Origin: CAIWHR01 sp963734085
Lineage (GTDB): Bacteria > Pseudomonadota > Gammaproteobacteria > Burkholderiales > Casimicrobiaceae
Direction of reading: 5' to 3'
Length of the DNA stretch: 64,000 nt
Assembly: GCA_963734085.1 (NCBI GenBank)
Contig: CAVTFT010000010.1
Span: forward strand, 62,001 to 126,000
Position numbers and translations under genes: made by a program. Below are positions 50,891 through 60,173 of this stretch, one piece after another (position 1 is the first letter of the stretch; each line of letters opens with the position of its first letter). The notes under the pieces are model-generated. The model saw only the letters and a list, made by a program, of their open reading frames with translations. It searched no databases and had not been told where the DNA came from.

Positions 50891-51892
50891 TCACCGGCGC
50901 GCCACCGAGTACGCGATTTGCCGGACGGTCGCCCCGGGCGCTTCGCCCAGAACCGTGACGGTGTAATCGTCGAGTTGCCGCACGTACACGTTGATCCCCC
51001 CCTGCTGCATGAGTCCGGTCGGATGCACCGCGCCGCCCGAGGGCTCGATGAAGACCGAGACTGCAACCAGGCCGTCCGAATAGATGATATGGGCGACGGG
51101 GGCGCGCTTGCCCCGCAGATTGCGGTAGCCCTCGACGATCCGCGAAAATCCCGGAGGCACGCGCCCCACGGTCCAGCCGGTGTCCGCCTGCTCGCCCTCG
51201 CCAGCGCCGCCTTCGCGCACACGCCATTCCGGCGGCGCCGCGGCAAACGACGGCTTGACCATGTCGCGATCGATCTTCGCGCCGATCGCGATGTCGGTGA
51301 AGGCGAACTGTTCGATCGGGTCGCTCTTCTCGTCCTGGATGCGCGCCTTCACGAGGAGGCCGCTCGCCGTGTCGACCCAGAACTTGTGTCCGTACCGCAG
51401 GCCGTCCTTGGGCTCGAACACCCACGCCTGCACGTCGAGACCCGCGACGCGGCTCGCCTCGGCCTTGCGCAGATCGTAGAACTCGGCGAGCGACTTTTGC
51501 TGCTGCGAGGACAGCGACGGGAAGGCGTTGCGGAACGTCTGCGGCTCGATGCGCACGAGCTTGGCGTCCGGGTAGTAGCAGCGAACTTCTCCCTGGCTGC
51601 GGATCACCTCGCGCGGCGGACCCTCGAGGTTGACGAGCTTTTCATACTCCACGCCGCCGTCGTTCCAATGGACGATCCGCGAAGTTTCGACGCGTCCGCC
51701 GTGCTGGTAGACGATCGTGCCGACATAGTTGAGCGCACGGGCAGCGGTCGCCGCGCGCGCGAGCCACGCGGCCGGATCCTCCGCGAACGCCCGCGACGCG
51801 AACAGAAGCGATGCAAGGGCGAGCGCGGCGAGGCCGGCGCGCCCGACGAGAGGCGGTTCGACTGCATCCGACAGGTCGGCACTACCGATCAT
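50891..51892 (-). CDS. rseB: Sigma-E regulatory protein RseB/MucB
   Basis: 333 residues from MIGSADLSD; the longer frame upstream overlaps rseA. A signal peptide ends near SRAFAED. The MucB/RseB N-domain (NYVGTIVYQHGGRVETSRIVH; PREVIRSQGEVRCYYPDAK) is lipoprotein-carrier-like and the C-domain (FSRIVEGYRNLRGKRAPVAH) binds the anti-sigma factor. It sits in the periplasm, shields RseA from proteolysis and releases it when it binds off-pathway lipopolysaccharide. It is followed by mucD. Confidence 0.94.
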   Translation of the reverse strand: MIGSADLSDAVEPPLVGRAGLAALALASLLFASRAFAEDPAAWLARAATAARALNYVGTIVYQHGGRVETSRIVHWNDGGVEYEKLVNLEGPPREVIRSQGEVRCYYPDAKLVRIEPQTFRNAFPSLSSQQQKSLAEFYDLRKAEASRVAGLDVQAWVFEPKDGLRYGHKFWVDTASGLLVKARIQDEKSDPIEQFAFTDIAIGAKIDRDMVKPSFAAAPPEWRVREGGAGEGEQADTGWTVGRVPPGFSRIVEGYRNLRGKRAPVAHIIYSDGLVAVSVFIEPSGGAVHPTGLMQQGGINVYVRQLDDYTVTVLGEAPGATVRQIAYSVARR

Positions 51893-51917
51893 CGCGCCCT
51901 CGCCGTCGACGCGGAGG

Positions 51918-52415
51918 TCAGGGCCGCGGCTCGGCGGTCGACGCCGAGACGGCACGCAAATTGGGATCGACCCCTTGGATCTGCACCGTCGGCGAGTATT
52001 CCTGGTGGGCGAGGAGATAGTCGGCAGGGACCGCGGGGGGGCGCACCTGCGCGGCCCGCACTGCGCCGGCATCGCGGGCCTTGGCGAGCGCAGCCGTCGG
52101 AACCTCGAGCGTCGACACGGCCACCCAGCCTACCACGGCGACGGCGGCGAGCGTCGCGGCCGCGGCCCAGGCGATCGGCAGCGGACTCCCGCGCCGAGGT
52201 CTGGGCGCCAACACCGTGGGTTCAACCGCCAGTCGCGCGGCAAACCGCTGCGCAAATCCGGCAGTGTGCGCGCCCGAGCCGCGCAGCGCATCGCCGATCA
52301 CGTGATAGCACACCCACGTCGTCACGCCGTCAGGACGATTGAGCCGGCTGCAGACGGTTTCGACCTCGCCGTCCGGAAGCTCACCATCCATCAGCCGCGA
52401 GATATCCTCACCCAT
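51918..52415 (-). CDS. rseA: Anti-sigma-E factor RseA/MucA
   Basis: 165 residues. The start at 52415 (MGEDISRLMDGEL) has GGAG with 6-base spacing and overlaps the rpoE stop (TGATG); an ATG two codons earlier is less well placed. Residues 1-75 are the cytoplasmic sigma-binding domain (SRLMDGELPD; WVCYHVIGDALRG). One membrane helix follows (about 80-105, PIAWAAAATLAAVAVVGWVAV) and then a short periplasmic tail that RseB would cover. It holds RpoE inactive until regulated proteolysis. Confidence 0.93.
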   Translation of the reverse strand: MGEDISRLMDGELPDGEVETVCSRLNRPDGVTTWVCYHVIGDALRGSGAHTAGFAQRFAARLAVEPTVLAPRPRRGSPLPIAWAAAATLAAVAVVGWVAVSTLEVPTAALAKARDAGAVRAAQVRPPAVPADYLLAHQEYSPTVQIQGVDPNLRAVSASTAEPRP

Positions 52416-53014
52416 CACCATCTCCGGTTATCTTCGGTCCCCAGCAACGGCCGCAATTCCGTTGCGATCGCTTCCCGCGCCCGGAATATCCGGGAGCGTA
52501 CCGTGCCAATCGGACAGTTCATCACGCTGGCAATCTCTTCGTAACTCAAACCCTCGATTTCGCGCAGTGTAATCGCCGTGCGCAAATCCTCGGGCAGCGC
52601 GTCCATCGCGCGGTTGACGACCGCGGCGATTTGCTTGCCGTGCAGCTCGCCCTCGGGCGTGTTCGCATCGCGCAGCTGATCGGCCTCTTCGAAATTCTCC
52701 GCTTCCTCGTTGTCGAAACCCGTCGACGTCGGTGCCCGGCGCCCCATCGCGACCAGGTAGTTCTTGGCCGTGTTGATCGCGATCCGGTAGAGCCACGTAT
52801 AGAACGCGCTGTCACCCCGGAAACTCGGCAGCGCCCGGTACGCCTTGATGAAGGCTTCCTGCGTCACGTCCTCGACCTCCGCCGGGTCGCGTACCAGCCG
52901 CGACAACAGCCGCGAGAGCTTGCGCTGATACTTGAGCACCAGCAGCTCGTACGCCCGCTTGTCGCCCCGCTGCGCGCGTTCGACGAGCTGCTGATCGACC
53001 TCGCGATCACCCAT
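52415..53014 (-). CDS. rpoE: RNA polymerase sigma factor RpoE (ECF, envelope stress)
   Basis: 199 residues. Region 2 (YELLVLKYQRKLSRLLSRLV; VEDVTQEAFIKAYRALPSFRG; FYTWLYRIAINTAKNYLVA) and region 4 (ALPEDLRTAITLREIEGLSY; EEIASVMNCPIGTVRSRIFRAR) are those of the RpoE/AlgU group. It directs transcription of envelope-stress genes and is controlled by RseA and RseB encoded directly downstream. A GGATTGG site precedes the ATG. A sequence resembling its own target promoter lies about 125-155 bases upstream. Confidence 0.97.
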   Translation of the reverse strand: MGDREVDQQLVERAQRGDKRAYELLVLKYQRKLSRLLSRLVRDPAEVEDVTQEAFIKAYRALPSFRGDSAFYTWLYRIAINTAKNYLVAMGRRAPTSTGFDNEEAENFEEADQLRDANTPEGELHGKQIAAVVNRAMDALPEDLRTAITLREIEGLSYEEIASVMNCPIGTVRSRIFRAREAIATELRPLLGTEDNRRW

Positions 53015-53137
53015 CCAATCCCTGATCGATCGTTGTTATCCCCGCCGAACAGCGAGTGCGGCTGCCGGTTTTTGCCCTGAACATCCCGATCCCCGTTTGA
53101 TGCCTCTCCGGGATTTCAGGCGCGGCGCACGCTTGCA

Positions 53138-53168
53138 CTAAAAGACCGTCCATTGGCCGGTAAGTTCA
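53138..53168 (-). promoter_or_regulatory. Sigma-E-type promoter upstream of rpoE
   Basis: On the minus strand TGAACTT (53168-53162) is followed by a 15-base spacer and GTCTTTT (53146-53140). This matches the known RpoE consensus GGAACTT-N15-GTCnAA in the AACTT and GTC core. It would give autoregulation of the rpoE operon with a 5' leader of about 120 bases. Confidence 0.6.
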
Positions 53169-53181
53169 GTCGTACGCGTGG

Positions 53182-54279
53182 TTATTCGGCTTTTGCATTC
53201 GAGCCCTGCACCGCGCCGCCGGCCTTGTCCAGTACAAGCACCGGCCGCACGTGTCCGGTCACGATTCCGCGATAGTTGCGGATCGGCGGTTCGCGCCATT
53301 GGGACAGCAGGGCCCGTTGCGCCGCGTCGACCAAGCCCAACGCGTCCAGGGTCGCGACCGTTGCCGGATGGAGCCCACGCTTTGCGCCGTCGACGACCTT
53401 GACGGCGATGCCGAGGCCCCGGCTTCGGACGCCGATCGCCTGCACGCCTTCGGCGCCGATCTTGGCGACCCAGTCGCCTCGCCCGGCGCGCATCAGCGCG
53501 AGGTCGTTTCGGTTTTCGCCCGACACCATCTCCGGATGCGCGGTCATTGCCTCGCCGAGGATCGCGGGTGCGCGACCGTAGACGGGATCGACCTCCCCCC
53601 CCGCAAGCCGCGCAAAGCCGAGGGCGAGGCGACCGAGCGGCACCGCATAATTCGGTGCCGAGCATCCGTCGATCCCCGCGACGAGCTCCGCCTCGGGAGT
53701 GGCGAGGAAATGGGCGACCGCGCGGCGGATTGCCTGCTGCAACGGGTGGTCGAAGGCGAGATAGCTTTCCTTCGGCAACCCGCACTGAACGCAATAGGCG
53801 AGCATGCCGCTGTGCTTGCCCGAGCAGTTGTGCGCAAGCGGCGAGTAGGGCGGCGGCGGCGGAATCTCGCCGCGCGCATCGAAATAACCCGGCGCATGCG
53901 TTCCGCATTGCAGGTCCGCGGGGGTGTTGCCGGCTCTCACGAGCATGTCGGCGACCGCGTCGACATGCCGCGGCTCGCCTGAATGACTCGCGCAAAGCAG
54001 CGCGATCTGCGCCTGCGTATATCCGAAGCGCTCGACGCCGCCTCCCGCGACGAATGGCATCGCCTGGAATGGCTTGAGCGCGCTGCGCGTGGTCGTCAGG
54101 AACGCCGGATCGCCGGCCGAATACAGAAGATTGCCGTCGCGATCGACGACGGCAACCGAGCCGTAATGGACGGCGTCAATCGCCTCGCCGCGGGTCACGA
54201 CAGCGAGCGGAGCGTGGGGCGGCGCAGCATGAGCCGTCGCGGCCGCGAGCGGCCGTGCGGCGGCGGTGTCGTTGGGCAT
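53182..54279 (-). CDS. Asparaginase, AnsA-II (rhizobial-type) family
   Basis: 365 residues. Family features are VTRGEAIDAVHYGSVAVVD, the SALKPFQAMPFV Ser-x-x-Lys motif, CASHSGEPRHVDA, HNCSGKHSGMLAYC and GIDGCSAPNYAVPL. These belong to the serine-lysine 'asparaginase II' family typified by Rhizobium etli, unrelated to E. coli AnsA/AnsB. It would hydrolyse L-asparagine to aspartate and ammonia in the cytosol; no signal peptide is seen, although the N-terminus is Ala-rich. It lies between prpE and the rpoE promoter on the minus strand, 132 bases after prpE; that gap shows only a short palindrome AGCGAATTTTCGCT. Confidence 0.9.
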   Translation of the reverse strand: MPNDTAAARPLAAATAHAAPPHAPLAVVTRGEAIDAVHYGSVAVVDRDGNLLYSAGDPAFLTTTRSALKPFQAMPFVAGGGVERFGYTQAQIALLCASHSGEPRHVDAVADMLVRAGNTPADLQCGTHAPGYFDARGEIPPPPPYSPLAHNCSGKHSGMLAYCVQCGLPKESYLAFDHPLQQAIRRAVAHFLATPEAELVAGIDGCSAPNYAVPLGRLALGFARLAGGEVDPVYGRAPAILGEAMTAHPEMVSGENRNDLALMRAGRGDWVAKIGAEGVQAIGVRSRGLGIAVKVVDGAKRGLHPATVATLDALGLVDAAQRALLSQWREPPIRNYRGIVTGHVRPVLVLDKAGGAVQGSNAKAE

Positions 54280-54411
54280 GAAGAGACCGGGGACGACAAA
54301 CGTGTATTATCGCCCAACTGCGATTTTCTTCCGCTTGCCCAGCTCCTCGGCGGCCTCGCGGGCGGTCGCGGCGAGGGCCGCGGTGCGGCAAATCCGACGA
54401 GCGAATTTTCG

Positions 54412-56310
54412 CTACGCCCCCGTAAGCGCCTGGCGGATCTGGTCGAGCGCCCCAGGATCCTCGATCGTCGTGAGATCGCCGGGATCACGTCCTTCAGCCA
54501 GCGCCTGAATCGAGCGGCGCAAGAGCTTGCCGGAGCGCGTCTTGGGCAGCAGCGTGACGAAGTGTACGGCACCGGGGCGCGCGATCGCCCCGAGCTCCCG
54601 ATCCACGGTGTCCATCACTTCCTTGCGCATCGCCGCGGCACTCTCCGGCGTCGCGACTTTCGCCGGGTCCTTGACGACGGCGAAGGCGACGGGAATCTGG
54701 CCCTTCAGCGGGTCGGCCACACCCACCACAGCCACTTCGGCAATGCCCGAGTGCGCCTGTACGGCCTCCTCGATCTCGCGCGTGCCGAGCCGATGTCCGG
54801 CGACGTTGATCACGTCGTCGGTGCGGCCCAGCACGAAGTAATACCCGTCCGCATCGCGCGTCGCCCAGTCGAACGTCGAATAGGCGAGCTTGGTACCGAA
54901 ATCGGAGAAGTATGTCTTGACGAAACGCTCGTCGTCGCCCCAGACCGTCGTCATGCAGCCCGGCGGCAGCGGCGGCATAATCGTCAGCACCGCCTTTTCG
55001 TTGGGGCCCGCTTCGTCGCCGCTCCCCTCGCGCAGCAGACGCACGTCGTAGCCGTAGACCGGAAACGACGGGCTGCCGAACTTGCGCGGCGTGTCTTCGA
55101 CGCCCGGACATGCGGACAGGATCGCCCAGCCGGTCTCGGTCTGCCAGTAGTGGTCGACGATCGCCACGCCGAGCGCATCGGACGCCCAGCGCGCCGTCGG
55201 CTCGTCCAACGGCTCGCCGGCGAGGAACAGATAGCGGAGCGACGAGACGTCGTGCTGCTTCATGTATTTCGGGTCCTGCTTCTTCAGCACGCGAATCGCC
55301 GTGGGGGAGCTGAACATCGTCTTCACGTTGTAGCGCTCGACGATCTGCCACCAGATGCCGGGATCGGGCCGGATCGGCAGTCCCTCGTACATGATCGTCG
55401 TCGTGCCGTTGATGAGCGGTCCGTAGACGATGTACGAGTGGCCGACGACCCAGCCGATGTCACTCGTGGTCAGCATCGTGTCGCCGGGTTGGGCGCAGTA
55501 GATGCGACGCATCGACGACGCCAGCGCGACGGCGTAGCCGCCAGTGTCGCGCTGGACGCCTTTCGGTTTGCCGGTCGTGCCGGACGTGTAGAGGATGTAC
55601 GACGGCTCCGACGACTCGAGCCATTCGCACGGCACTTTCGCGTCCATCTGCTGCGTGCGCAGCGTCGCGTAATCGAGGTCGCGGCCGGCGATGCGCGGCA
55701 TCTCGCGGTCGAGCCCGCGATCGACGATGAGGACCTTGGCGGGAGGGAACTTCGCGAGCCGGATCGACTCGTCGACCAGGTGCTTGTACGGCACCGCCTT
55801 GCCGCCGCGCATGCCGGCGTCGGCGGTCACCATGACCTTCGGCTTCGCATCGTCGATCCTTGTGGCGAGGCTCGCCGCGGCAAAGCCGCCGAACACGACC
55901 GAATGGATCGCGCCGATCCGCGCGCAGGCAAGCATCGCGAACGCGGCTTCGGCGATCATCGGCATGTAGATCAGCACGCGGTCGCCCTTGCCGACGCCTT
56001 GCGCCTTGAGGATGGCGGCGAAGCGATTCACTTCCGCATGCAGCTCGCGGTACGTGTATGTTTTCGACTCGTTGGTCTCGGTCGAGAGATACGCCAGCGC
56101 CACCTGGTCGCCGCGCGCCGCGAGGTGCCGGTCGACTGCGTTGTGACAAAGATTCGTGCGCCCGCCGACGAACCACTTTGCAAACGGCGGCTTCGAATAG
56201 TCGAGAACACTGGAAAAAGGCGTCTGCCAATCGATCAACCCGGCCTCCGCACGCCAGAACGCGTCGCGGTCGGCAAGCGATTGGCGATGGAAATCCTTGT
56301 ACGTGGCCAT
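54412..56310 (-). CDS. prpE: Propionyl-CoA synthetase
   Basis: 632 residues from ATG 56310 (AGGAG 6 bases upstream; a GTG codon directly before is less likely). ANL superfamily: YTSGTTGKPKGVQRD (A3), SDIGWVVGHSYIVYGPL (A4-A5 region), DHYWQTETGW, and the acyl-lysine region LPKTRSGKLLRRS. The DIGWVVGHSYIVYGPL stretch distinguishes PrpE from acetyl-CoA synthetase. It activates propionate to propionyl-CoA with ATP. No prpBCD methylcitrate genes are in the window; acuI, whose product makes propionyl-CoA from acrylyl-CoA, lies about 4 kb away. Confidence 0.93.
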   Translation of the reverse strand: MATYKDFHRQSLADRDAFWRAEAGLIDWQTPFSSVLDYSKPPFAKWFVGGRTNLCHNAVDRHLAARGDQVALAYLSTETNESKTYTYRELHAEVNRFAAILKAQGVGKGDRVLIYMPMIAEAAFAMLACARIGAIHSVVFGGFAAASLATRIDDAKPKVMVTADAGMRGGKAVPYKHLVDESIRLAKFPPAKVLIVDRGLDREMPRIAGRDLDYATLRTQQMDAKVPCEWLESSEPSYILYTSGTTGKPKGVQRDTGGYAVALASSMRRIYCAQPGDTMLTTSDIGWVVGHSYIVYGPLINGTTTIMYEGLPIRPDPGIWWQIVERYNVKTMFSSPTAIRVLKKQDPKYMKQHDVSSLRYLFLAGEPLDEPTARWASDALGVAIVDHYWQTETGWAILSACPGVEDTPRKFGSPSFPVYGYDVRLLREGSGDEAGPNEKAVLTIMPPLPPGCMTTVWGDDERFVKTYFSDFGTKLAYSTFDWATRDADGYYFVLGRTDDVINVAGHRLGTREIEEAVQAHSGIAEVAVVGVADPLKGQIPVAFAVVKDPAKVATPESAAAMRKEVMDTVDRELGAIARPGAVHFVTLLPKTRSGKLLRRSIQALAEGRDPGDLTTIEDPGALDQIRQALTGA

Positions 56311-56487
56311 CACGGTCTCCTGTGGAGGTCGATTCGCCGCAGCGCCGGCTTTCGCGCCGCCGCGTCGAAGGGGTCGTTGCGAAGCCTACGGGCTGGGGAA
56401 GCCGTTGACTTTGCGCGGGATCAAGCGGCGCCCCTTTCGGTAGCGTGCATTGCTGCCGAATCCCACGCGGCTTCGGTTCCGCGACGC

Positions 56488-58149
56488 CTAGCGCGGTTCC
56501 TGCCGGGCAAGTGCGCAGAGGCCGAGCCGCCGGTTCTCCTCGAGATTCGAGCGGATTTGCCGGCAGCCTTCGTCGGCGCGGCGGAGCCCGTAGGCCGCCA
56601 GCGTGGCTTCCTCGGCCGGGTCGATCCGATCGAGATACTGGATAAGGTACATCGGACCGCGCTGCTGGGCGATGAGCGCAGCCATCTCGCGCTGCAACCG
56701 GTTGGCGAAGTGCGGGTTCGTGAAGTTGCTCGACGGGGCAATGACCCTGGCGCCGGAGTCGATGAAGGGGACGACGTAGGCGAGGGGCTGGCCCGACATG
56801 ATCATCACCAGCGAATCCGCGGCGATCGGGGGCACCGCAACGTCGATGTAGCGTCCGGCGTGCAGCGGCGAACGGCCCCAGTAGGGCGCCATCGTGACCG
56901 CGACGACCAGCGCCGAGAAGGTGGCCACCAGCGCATCACGGCGCACGGCGCCGGCGAAGGCGGAGCGCATCGCCATGACGAGGAGCAGGCTCGCGATCAG
57001 CTCCAGCGGGATCGTGTAGCGATAGATCGTGAACGCGCCGAGCCATACGACGTACGAAAACGCAGCGAATACCGCAAGCAGCCGCACCGACGGCGGCATA
57101 TCACGGGACAGCAGCGTGCGCATCCTCTCTCCGCTCGCGCGCGACGCCTGCACGAGCGACACGAAAAGTGCAAGCGCGAACACGCAAAGCAGCGCGAGGC
57201 GCGGGTCGCGGAGATCGTTTTCGCTCGTGAGCCGGTTGCGCTCGGCGAGCCCGAACGGCAGCGTGAGCCAATGGATCGCCTTGACCGGCCGGAACTTGGT
57301 ATCGAAAAAGGACGTGGGCTCCCAGTACTCGGAACGGAAGACACCGTTGAAATACGGAAAAAAGGGATTCCGGAAACGCTCCCACAGCACCATCCCCCAG
57401 TAGCCATAGGCGACGACGAACCCTGCTGCCATCGCCGCGGCGAGGACCATCGTGGCCCGCACAAATCCGCGCCGGCCGCGAAAGCACAGCACGAACGAAC
57501 CGAGGAGCGCGACGGGATAGATCGCCGCGGTAAGCTTCAGGCCCGTGGCGACACCGCAGGCGAGACCTGCGATCGCTGCTGCCCGTGCAATCGGCGCATC
57601 GGCGGCACGCACCGCGCGCACGAGAACGAAAAGCGCACCCAGCACGAGCGCGGCCGTCGCCCATTCGTTCATCGTCGAGCCGATCTGGGAGAGGCCAGCC
57701 GCGCCGGTGAGCGCGACGAGACCGATGACCAGGAGCGCCGACCCCTCCCGCTCGACGTCGAGATCGGCCGCGGCATAGCGTGCGATCCGATAGAAGAAAT
57801 AGACGGCGAGACCGAATGGAAACCCCATCAGAAACGTGACCGCGAACGCCGGAAGCCCCGATTGGGCCAGCGCAAAAAACGGGAGATCGACGAGCGGGTT
57901 GTGGTAGGACTGGATCTGCGCGGGTGCGTAGTCCCAGTACAGCCTGCCGTTGAGCCAGGCCCATGGATCGTAGAAATGATAGTTCCGCAGATCCCAGTTC
58001 GTGTCGACGCCACGCAAAAGCGATGCAACGCCTCCGAACAGCAACGCCGCGGTCACCCCGCTCCGCGGGCGCTCGAGCCAGTCGAGTGCGCCCTCGCCCA
58101 TCACCGCCCGCCGCCCGCCGCGCTTGCGGAGGGTCCTTCGAATATCCAT
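56488..58149 (-). CDS. Polytopic membrane protein, GT-C glycosyltransferase-like
   Basis: 553 residues with about ten to twelve predicted helices. The first large loop carries NWDLRNYHFYDPWAWLNGRL, an acidic periplasmic loop of the kind seen in GT-C (Dol-P-sugar or undecaprenyl-P-sugar dependent) enzymes. The C-terminal 130 residues are soluble (IAADSLVMIMSGQPLAYVVP; FTNPHFANRLQREMAALIAQ). I cannot assign a family with certainty. It is divergent from a DPM-like GT2 gene with only 29 bases between starts; that GT2 could make the polyprenyl-sugar donor, which is inference. A second start at codon 17 is possible. Confidence 0.7.
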   Translation of the reverse strand: MDIRRTLRKRGGRRAVMGEGALDWLERPRSGVTAALLFGGVASLLRGVDTNWDLRNYHFYDPWAWLNGRLYWDYAPAQIQSYHNPLVDLPFFALAQSGLPAFAVTFLMGFPFGLAVYFFYRIARYAAADLDVEREGSALLVIGLVALTGAAGLSQIGSTMNEWATAALVLGALFVLVRAVRAADAPIARAAAIAGLACGVATGLKLTAAIYPVALLGSFVLCFRGRRGFVRATMVLAAAMAAGFVVAYGYWGMVLWERFRNPFFPYFNGVFRSEYWEPTSFFDTKFRPVKAIHWLTLPFGLAERNRLTSENDLRDPRLALLCVFALALFVSLVQASRASGERMRTLLSRDMPPSVRLLAVFAAFSYVVWLGAFTIYRYTIPLELIASLLLVMAMRSAFAGAVRRDALVATFSALVVAVTMAPYWGRSPLHAGRYIDVAVPPIAADSLVMIMSGQPLAYVVPFIDSGARVIAPSSNFTNPHFANRLQREMAALIAQQRGPMYLIQYLDRIDPAEEATLAAYGLRRADEGCRQIRSNLEENRRLGLCALARQEPR

Positions 58150-58178
58150 ACTTCGGCCCGGTACCGGATTGCCGAGCC

Positions 58179-59357
58179 ATGCCCGATCAAGCGTCGCCCG
58201 ACCTCGAGCTCACGATCCTGATGCCTTGCCTCGACGAGGCCGAGACGCTCGCCGCCTGCATCGACGAAGCGCGCGCATTCCTCGAGCGCGAGCGCATCGA
58301 CGGCGAAGTGCTGATCGCCGACAACGGCAGCACCGACGGATCGATCGGCATCGCCGAGGCGCACGGCGCCCGGGTCGTGCCCGTGCCGGTCCGCGGGTAC
58401 GGGGCTGCGCTCATGCGGGGAATTCACGCAGCCCGCGGCACGTACGTCATCGTCGGCGACTCCGACGGAAGCTACGCCTTCGCTCATCTGGAACCATTTC
58501 TCGCGCGCTTGCGAAGCGGCTGCGATCTCGTCATCGGCAACCGGTTCGAAGGCGGCATCGAGCCCGGGGCGATGCCTTTTCTGCATCGTTATCTCGGCAA
58601 TCCGGTCCTGAGCTTTCTCGGCCGCCTGTTCTTTTCGATTCCCATCGGCGACTTCCACTGCGGCCTGCGCGGCTTTCGCCGCGACCGGATCCTCTCGCTC
58701 GGGTTGCGCGCGCCGGGGATGGAGTTCGCGAGCGAGATGATCGTCCGTGCGGCCCTTCGCGGTCTCGCGCTCGACGAAGTGCCCACCACGCTCGCACCGG
58801 CGCGGCGGTCGCGCCCGCCGCATCTGCGCACGTGGCGCGATGGCTGGCGCCACTTGCGTTTCCTGTTGCTGTTGAGCCCGCGCTGGCTGTTCCTTTATCC
58901 CGGCCTTTTCCTTTTCGCCGGCGGCGCGCTCGCGCAAGGGATGCTCCTTACCGGTCCCGTCGCGATCGGCCGCGTCGTGCTGGACATTCATACGATGCTG
59001 TTTGCCGCCGGCGCGATGATCGTCGGTCTGCAGATGATGCTGTTCGCCGTCTTCGTGAAGGCGGCAGGCGTCGCGCAGGGTGTGCTGCCCCCGGGCCGCG
59101 CCTTCGGCGGCCTCGTCGCCCGGTTCACGCTCGAACGCGGCGCCATCGTCGGCGCCCTGTTGACGTTGGCGGGATTCGCTCTCGCCGGTTATTCGCTGTC
59201 GGTGTGGATGTCGGCCGGGCTCGCGGAAGTCGACCCGCGCCACGTGATGCGCATCGTCATTCCATCGCTCACGGCCACGATCGCCGGCGTAGAGCTCGTG
59301 TTCTCGTCGTTCGTCCTCCATTTCCTGTTGTGGAACCTCGACCGGACGCCGACATGA
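58179..59357 (+). CDS. Family 2 glycosyltransferase, polyprenyl-phosphate sugar synthase-like
   Basis: 392 residues. GT2 domain 1-230: TILMPCLDEAETLAACIDEA, VLIADNGSTDGSIGIAEAHG, GYGAALMRGIHAA and the metal-binding VGDSDGSYAFAHLE. RRSRPPHLRTWRDGWRHLRF precedes four C-terminal membrane helices (about 245-385), the layout of dolichyl/undecaprenyl-phosphate sugar transferases of the DPM1/GtrB type. It probably moves a sugar from a nucleotide donor to a lipid carrier at the inner membrane. The start at 58179 is the family N-terminus; longer frames overlap the divergent gene. Confidence 0.87.
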   Translation: MPDQASPDLELTILMPCLDEAETLAACIDEARAFLERERIDGEVLIADNGSTDGSIGIAEAHGARVVPVPVRGYGAALMRGIHAARGTYVIVGDSDGSYAFAHLEPFLARLRSGCDLVIGNRFEGGIEPGAMPFLHRYLGNPVLSFLGRLFFSIPIGDFHCGLRGFRRDRILSLGLRAPGMEFASEMIVRAALRGLALDEVPTTLAPARRSRPPHLRTWRDGWRHLRFLLLLSPRWLFLYPGLFLFAGGALAQGMLLTGPVAIGRVVLDIHTMLFAAGAMIVGLQMMLFAVFVKAAGVAQGVLPPGRAFGGLVARFTLERGAIVGALLTLAGFALAGYSLSVWMSAGLAEVDPRHVMRIVIPSLTATIAGVELVFSSFVLHFLLWNLDRTPT

Positions 59358-59417
59358 CGCGGCCAGCGCCGCGCACAGGTCGGCCGCCGCAGCGTCGGGT
59401 CTGACCGGCATCGGCCG

Positions 59418-60110
59418 ATGCCGCGGACCCCGAACCGCCAATACAACGTCGCGGCGCCCGACAGCATCGCGGTCCGCGTCGCGACGTGGCAGCGGCGCCG
59501 GATGTACGCGCGCTTTGTCGCCGCGACGGGCGTGACGGGCGATGATTCGGTTCTCGACGTCGGTGTCACGTCGGATCGCAGCTATGCGTCGTCGAATTAT
59601 CTGGAGGCGTGGTTCCCGCGCAAGGACCGGATCACCGCCACCGGAATCGACGACGCATCGTTTCTCGAGCGCCTCCACCCCGGCGTGCGCTTTGTTCGCG
59701 CGAACGGACTTGCGCTGCCGTTTGCGGACCGTTCGTTCGACATCGTCCATTCGTCCGCGGTGCTCGAGCATGTCGGCGGCGCGCCGGGCCGACAGCGCTA
59801 CGTTCGTGAATGCGCGCGGGTCGCCGGCAAGGCCGTCTTCCTCACCACGCCGAATCGCTGGTTTCCCGTCGAATTCCACACGGTGCTGCCGCTCGTCCAC
59901 TGGCTGCCGAGACCGATGTTCCGCGCGCTCATGCGGCGAACCGGCCACGCGTTCTTTGCGGAGGAATCGAACCTCGATCTGCTGTCGCGGCGCGATCTTG
60001 CCGACAGCACCGCCGGGATCGAGGGCTTCGAGTTTCAGATCTCGAGCGTCGCCTTGCTCGGATGGCCCAGCAATCTCCTGCTCGTCGGCCGCCGCAAACC
60101 CGTGTGCTGA
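59418..60110 (+). CDS. Class I SAM-dependent methyltransferase
   Basis: 230 residues. Motif I is SVLDVGVTSDRSYASSN (in place of the usual DxGxGxG, so a variant SAM site), motif II lies near ITATGIDDASFL, and motif III covers SFDIVHSSAVLEHVG, typical of Methyltransf_11. TTPNRWFPVEFHTVLPLVHW is common in glycan- or lipid-associated members. It lies 60 bases after the GT2 gene on the same strand and probably belongs with it. Substrate unknown. Confidence 0.85.
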   Translation: MPRTPNRQYNVAAPDSIAVRVATWQRRRMYARFVAATGVTGDDSVLDVGVTSDRSYASSNYLEAWFPRKDRITATGIDDASFLERLHPGVRFVRANGLALPFADRSFDIVHSSAVLEHVGGAPGRQRYVRECARVAGKAVFLTTPNRWFPVEFHTVLPLVHWLPRPMFRALMRRTGHAFFAEESNLDLLSRRDLADSTAGIEGFEFQISSVALLGWPSNLLLVGRRKPVC

Positions 60111-60173
60111 CCGGGCGCGCAGCTCGCGGCCCTCCGGGCACGATTCGCGCGCCGCATGGCGTTTCCGCGCCCT

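Noticed and set aside
53983..58221. Plus-strand open frame of 1412 codons opposite the asparaginase, prpE and membrane-protein genes
   Set aside because: It crosses three well-supported minus-strand genes and a gap, is extremely Arg-rich with no domain motifs, and is the usual GC-rich antisense shadow.
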